Origin: Dendrobium chrysotoxum | Lineage: Eukaryota > Streptophyta > Magnoliopsida > Asparagales > Orchidaceae | DNA: 64,000 nucleotides | Assembly (NCBI GenBank): GCA_019925795.1 | Contig: CM034304.1 | Span: forward strand, 3,473,471-3,537,470 | Reading direction: 5' to 3' | In this document: in pieces, positions 61,409-64,000 of the stretch | How the letters are laid out: each line of letters opens with the position of its first letter | Numbering within the stretch: position 1 is the first letter of the stretch | Position numbers and translations under genes: made by a program | The notes under the pieces: model-generated | Database searches by the model: none | What the model saw: the letters and a program-made list of their open reading frames with translations, nothing else | What the model was told of the DNA's origin: nothing

Positions 61409-63812
61409 TGACCATCACAGAAGATAAAAATTAGGAGATCATGTGATGGGGTAGGCATATGCCCATCACAGAGGATCAAAACTAGGAGATCATAAGATGG
61501 GGTTGGAATATGCCCATCACCAAGGATCAAAATTGGGAGATTGTATGATGGGGTAGGAATATGCCCATCACAGAGGATTAAGATTGGAAATTCATATAAT
61601 GAAGTTAGAATATACCCATCACAGAGGATCAAAATTGGGAGATCGTATGATGGGGTAGGAATATACCCATCACAGATGATCAAAATAGGAAGATCGTATG
61701 ATAGGGTAGGAATATGCCCATTATAGAGGAACATTACTGGGAGATCGTATGATGGGGTAGGAATATTCCCATTATAGAGGATCAAAATCAGGAGATCATT
61801 TGACGGGGTAGGAATATGCCCATCACAGAGGATCGAAACTAGAAGATTATATGATGGGGTAAGAATATGCCCATCAATGAGGATCTAAACTGGCAGACCA
61901 TATAATGGGGTAGGAATATGCTTAACACAGAAGATCAAAATTGGGAGACTGTATGATGGGGTTGGAATATGCCCATTACGGAGGAAAGAAAATGGGAGAT
62001 CATATAATGGGGAAGGAATATGCCTAGCATAGAGGATTAAAACTAGGAGATCATATGATGGGGTAGGAATATACCTATCCTAAAGGATCAAATCTATGAT
62101 ATCATATGATGGGGTATGAATATGCCCATCACAGAGGATTGAAAATAGAAGATTGTATGATGGGGGAGGATTATGCCCATCATCGAGAATCGAAATTAGG
62201 AGATCATCTGATAGGGAAGGAATATGCCCGTCATAGAGGTTCAAAACTTGGAGATCGTGTGATGGGGTAAAAATATACCCATCATAGAGGATAAAAACTG
62301 GAGGATTATATGATGGGGTAGGAATATGACCATCACAAAGGATCAAAACTGGGAGATCATTTGATGGAGTATGAATATGCCCATCATAGAGGACCAAAAA
62401 TGTGAGATTGTATAATGGGGTAGGAATATACTAATTACAAAGGATCTGAACTGGTAAATCATATGATGGGGTTGGAATATGCCCATCACAGAGGATTAAT
62501 ACTGGGAGATTATATAATATGGTAGGAATATGTTTATTATAGTGGATCAAAATTAGGAGATTATATGATGGGGCAGGAATATGCCCATCATAGAGCGTTA
62601 AACATGGTAGATCGAATGATGGGGTAGAAATTTACACATCAAAGAGGATTAAAACTAGGAGATCATATGATATAGAAGGAATATACCAAACATAAAGGAT
62701 CCAAATTGGGAGATCATAAGATGGGGTGGGAATGTGCCCATCACAGAGGAACAAAAATGGGAGATAGAATAATGGGGTTGGAATATGCCGGTTACAAAGG
62801 ATCAAAACTAATAGATCATATGATAATGTATGAATATGCCCATCATAGAGGATCAGAACTAGTAGATCATTTGAAGGGGTTGGAATATGCCCATCCAAGA
62901 TGATTGAAATTGGGAGATTATTTGATGGGATAGGGATATGCCCTTCATAGAGGATCAAAACTAGGAGATTATATAATGGGGTAGGAAAATGCCCATCACA
63001 GAGGATCAAAATTGGGAGATTATGTGATGGGGAAAAAATATATCTATCATAGTGGATCAGGACTCGAAGATCATATAATGGGAAAGGAATATGCCCATCA
63101 CACAGGATCAAAACTGGGAGATCATATGATGGGGTAGGAATATACCCATTACAGATGATCAAAACTGGGAGATCATATGATGGTGTTGAAATATACCATA
63201 GAGGATCTAAATTTGGAGATCATTTGGTGGGGTAGGAATATGCCCATTATAAAGGATGAAAATTAGGATATCATATGATGCGGTAGAAATATGCCCATTA
63301 TAGAAGAATAAAAATGGGAGATCATATAATGGGGTTGGAATATGCCCATTACAGAGGATAAAACTAGTAGATCATATGATGGGGTAAGAATATGCCCATT
63401 ACATTGGATCAAAATTGGGAGATCATATGATGGGGTAGGAATATACCCATCACGTATGATTGAAATTGGGAGATCACATGATGGGGTAAGAATATGCCCA
63501 TCACAGAGGAAGAAAATTTGGAGATCATATGATGGGTTTGGAATATGCCCATCAAAGCAGATTGAAACTAGGAGATCATTTGATGGAGTAGGAATATGCC
63601 CATCACAGAGGATCAAAATTAGGAGATCATATGATGGGGTAGGAATATGCTTATCACAGAGAATAAAAGCTGGGAAATTGTATGATGGGGTAGGATTATG
63701 CCCATCAAAGAAGATCAAAGTTGGGAGATCATATGATGGGGTAGGAATATGCCCATCTGAAAGGATCCAAGCTGGTAGATCATATGACGGGGTAGGAATA
63801 TGCCAATCTTCA
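61409..63812. repeat. 51-bp tandem satellite, block 3
   Basis: Same unit and orientation as blocks 1 and 2 (about 47 units). It starts within a unit at TGACCATCACAG next to LTR E and ends within a unit at AATATGCCAATCTT next to fragment F. Minus-strand open stretches (up to 176 codons, 62632-63162) again repeat the 17-residue phase motif. Confidence 0.96.
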
Positions 63813-64000
63813 TGTTAATTCATAGGATAATCCTTGGTCTCCTAGACTAGTAGAAAATAAAACTCAGTTGCACTCTACTGTCAAAGCTGAATATATTGCC
63901 TTAAAAAGTTATGTGGCTCATGTCCTTTGGTTAAAGCAAAAAATTCTAAATCTAGAATTACCTGTAGGGACAATCTCAATCCTATGTGATCACACTAGTG
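63813..64000 (+). pseudogene. pol: Element F: copia pol fragment (RNase H), runs off the window
   Basis: Collinear with element C's RNase H: a Gln-less version of CQFIGQSLVSW, then a stop, then NSVAL, AEYIAL, AHVLWLKQKILNLELPVG and TISILCD. Stops include TAA in C-F, TAG for Trp, and TAA at 63858-63860, the same codon that is TAG in elements C and D. A 2-base loss shifts the frame in the ALSTAEAEY motif. Sequence upstream of RNase H is absent because satellite borders the fragment directly. The remainder lies beyond the right edge. Confidence 0.85.

Overview
The window looks like a piece of a large, repeat-rich flowering-plant nuclear genome. It holds no gene that I can assign to the host. Everything recognisable is a tandem satellite or a retrotransposon: Ty1/copia elements of Sirevirus type (long LTRs with an initiator-Met primer site TGGTATCAGAGC, polypurine tracts AAAAGGGGGAGAT, a coiled-coil Gag with two zinc knuckles, and an extra ORF downstream of pol) and one plant L1-type LINE. 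AT-rich intergenic sequence, heavy stop-codon decay and the lack of operons or compact genes exclude bacteria. I cannot name the species.

Layout: (1) 1-8039, 15458-25992 and 61409-63812 are three blocks, about 21 kb in total, of one 51-bp satellite. Its length is 17 codons, which creates long meaningless ORFs. (2) 8040-15457 is element A (+ strand), a recombined and deleted Sirevirus: a 3' internal tail, an LTR, gag, protease, a junction that removes integrase and reverse transcriptase, and a full 3' LTR. (3) 25993-~31360 is a decayed LINE (- strand). (4) ~31370-34110 is element B (+), only the 3' part of a Sirevirus: extra ORF, 3' repeats, polypurine tracts and part of an LTR. (5) 34617-46191 is element C (-), structurally complete with two LTRs and a 5-bp target duplication CTTCT, but with stops and frameshifts in its ORFs. 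It sits in unrecognised non-coding DNA (34111-34616 and 46192-50473). (6) 50474-~60893 is element D (-), an older Sirevirus whose 5' LTR is cut and joined to an inverted LTR fragment E (60894-61408, +). (7) 63813-64000 is the start of another copia fragment F (+, RNase H).

How the parts work together: in C and D, gag and pol would give the particle, protease, integrase, reverse transcriptase and RNase H. A separate third ORF (called aORF here) lies between pol and the 3' LTR. In C it is preceded by a TATA-like box and by a cluster of the same palindromes that fill the element's own LTR, so it may have its own LTR-like promoter. D has a family-specific version of this arrangement with a different palindrome. 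A block of imperfect ~33-bp repeats (dyads such as GCACAAAGTGTGC) is conserved in A, B, C and D. Its order relative to aORF differs: it lies before aORF in C and after aORF in B and D. These modular non-coding signals are the most interesting content of the window.

No copy appears able to move by itself. All coding calls are pseudogenes, and positions of decay are given from the sequence.
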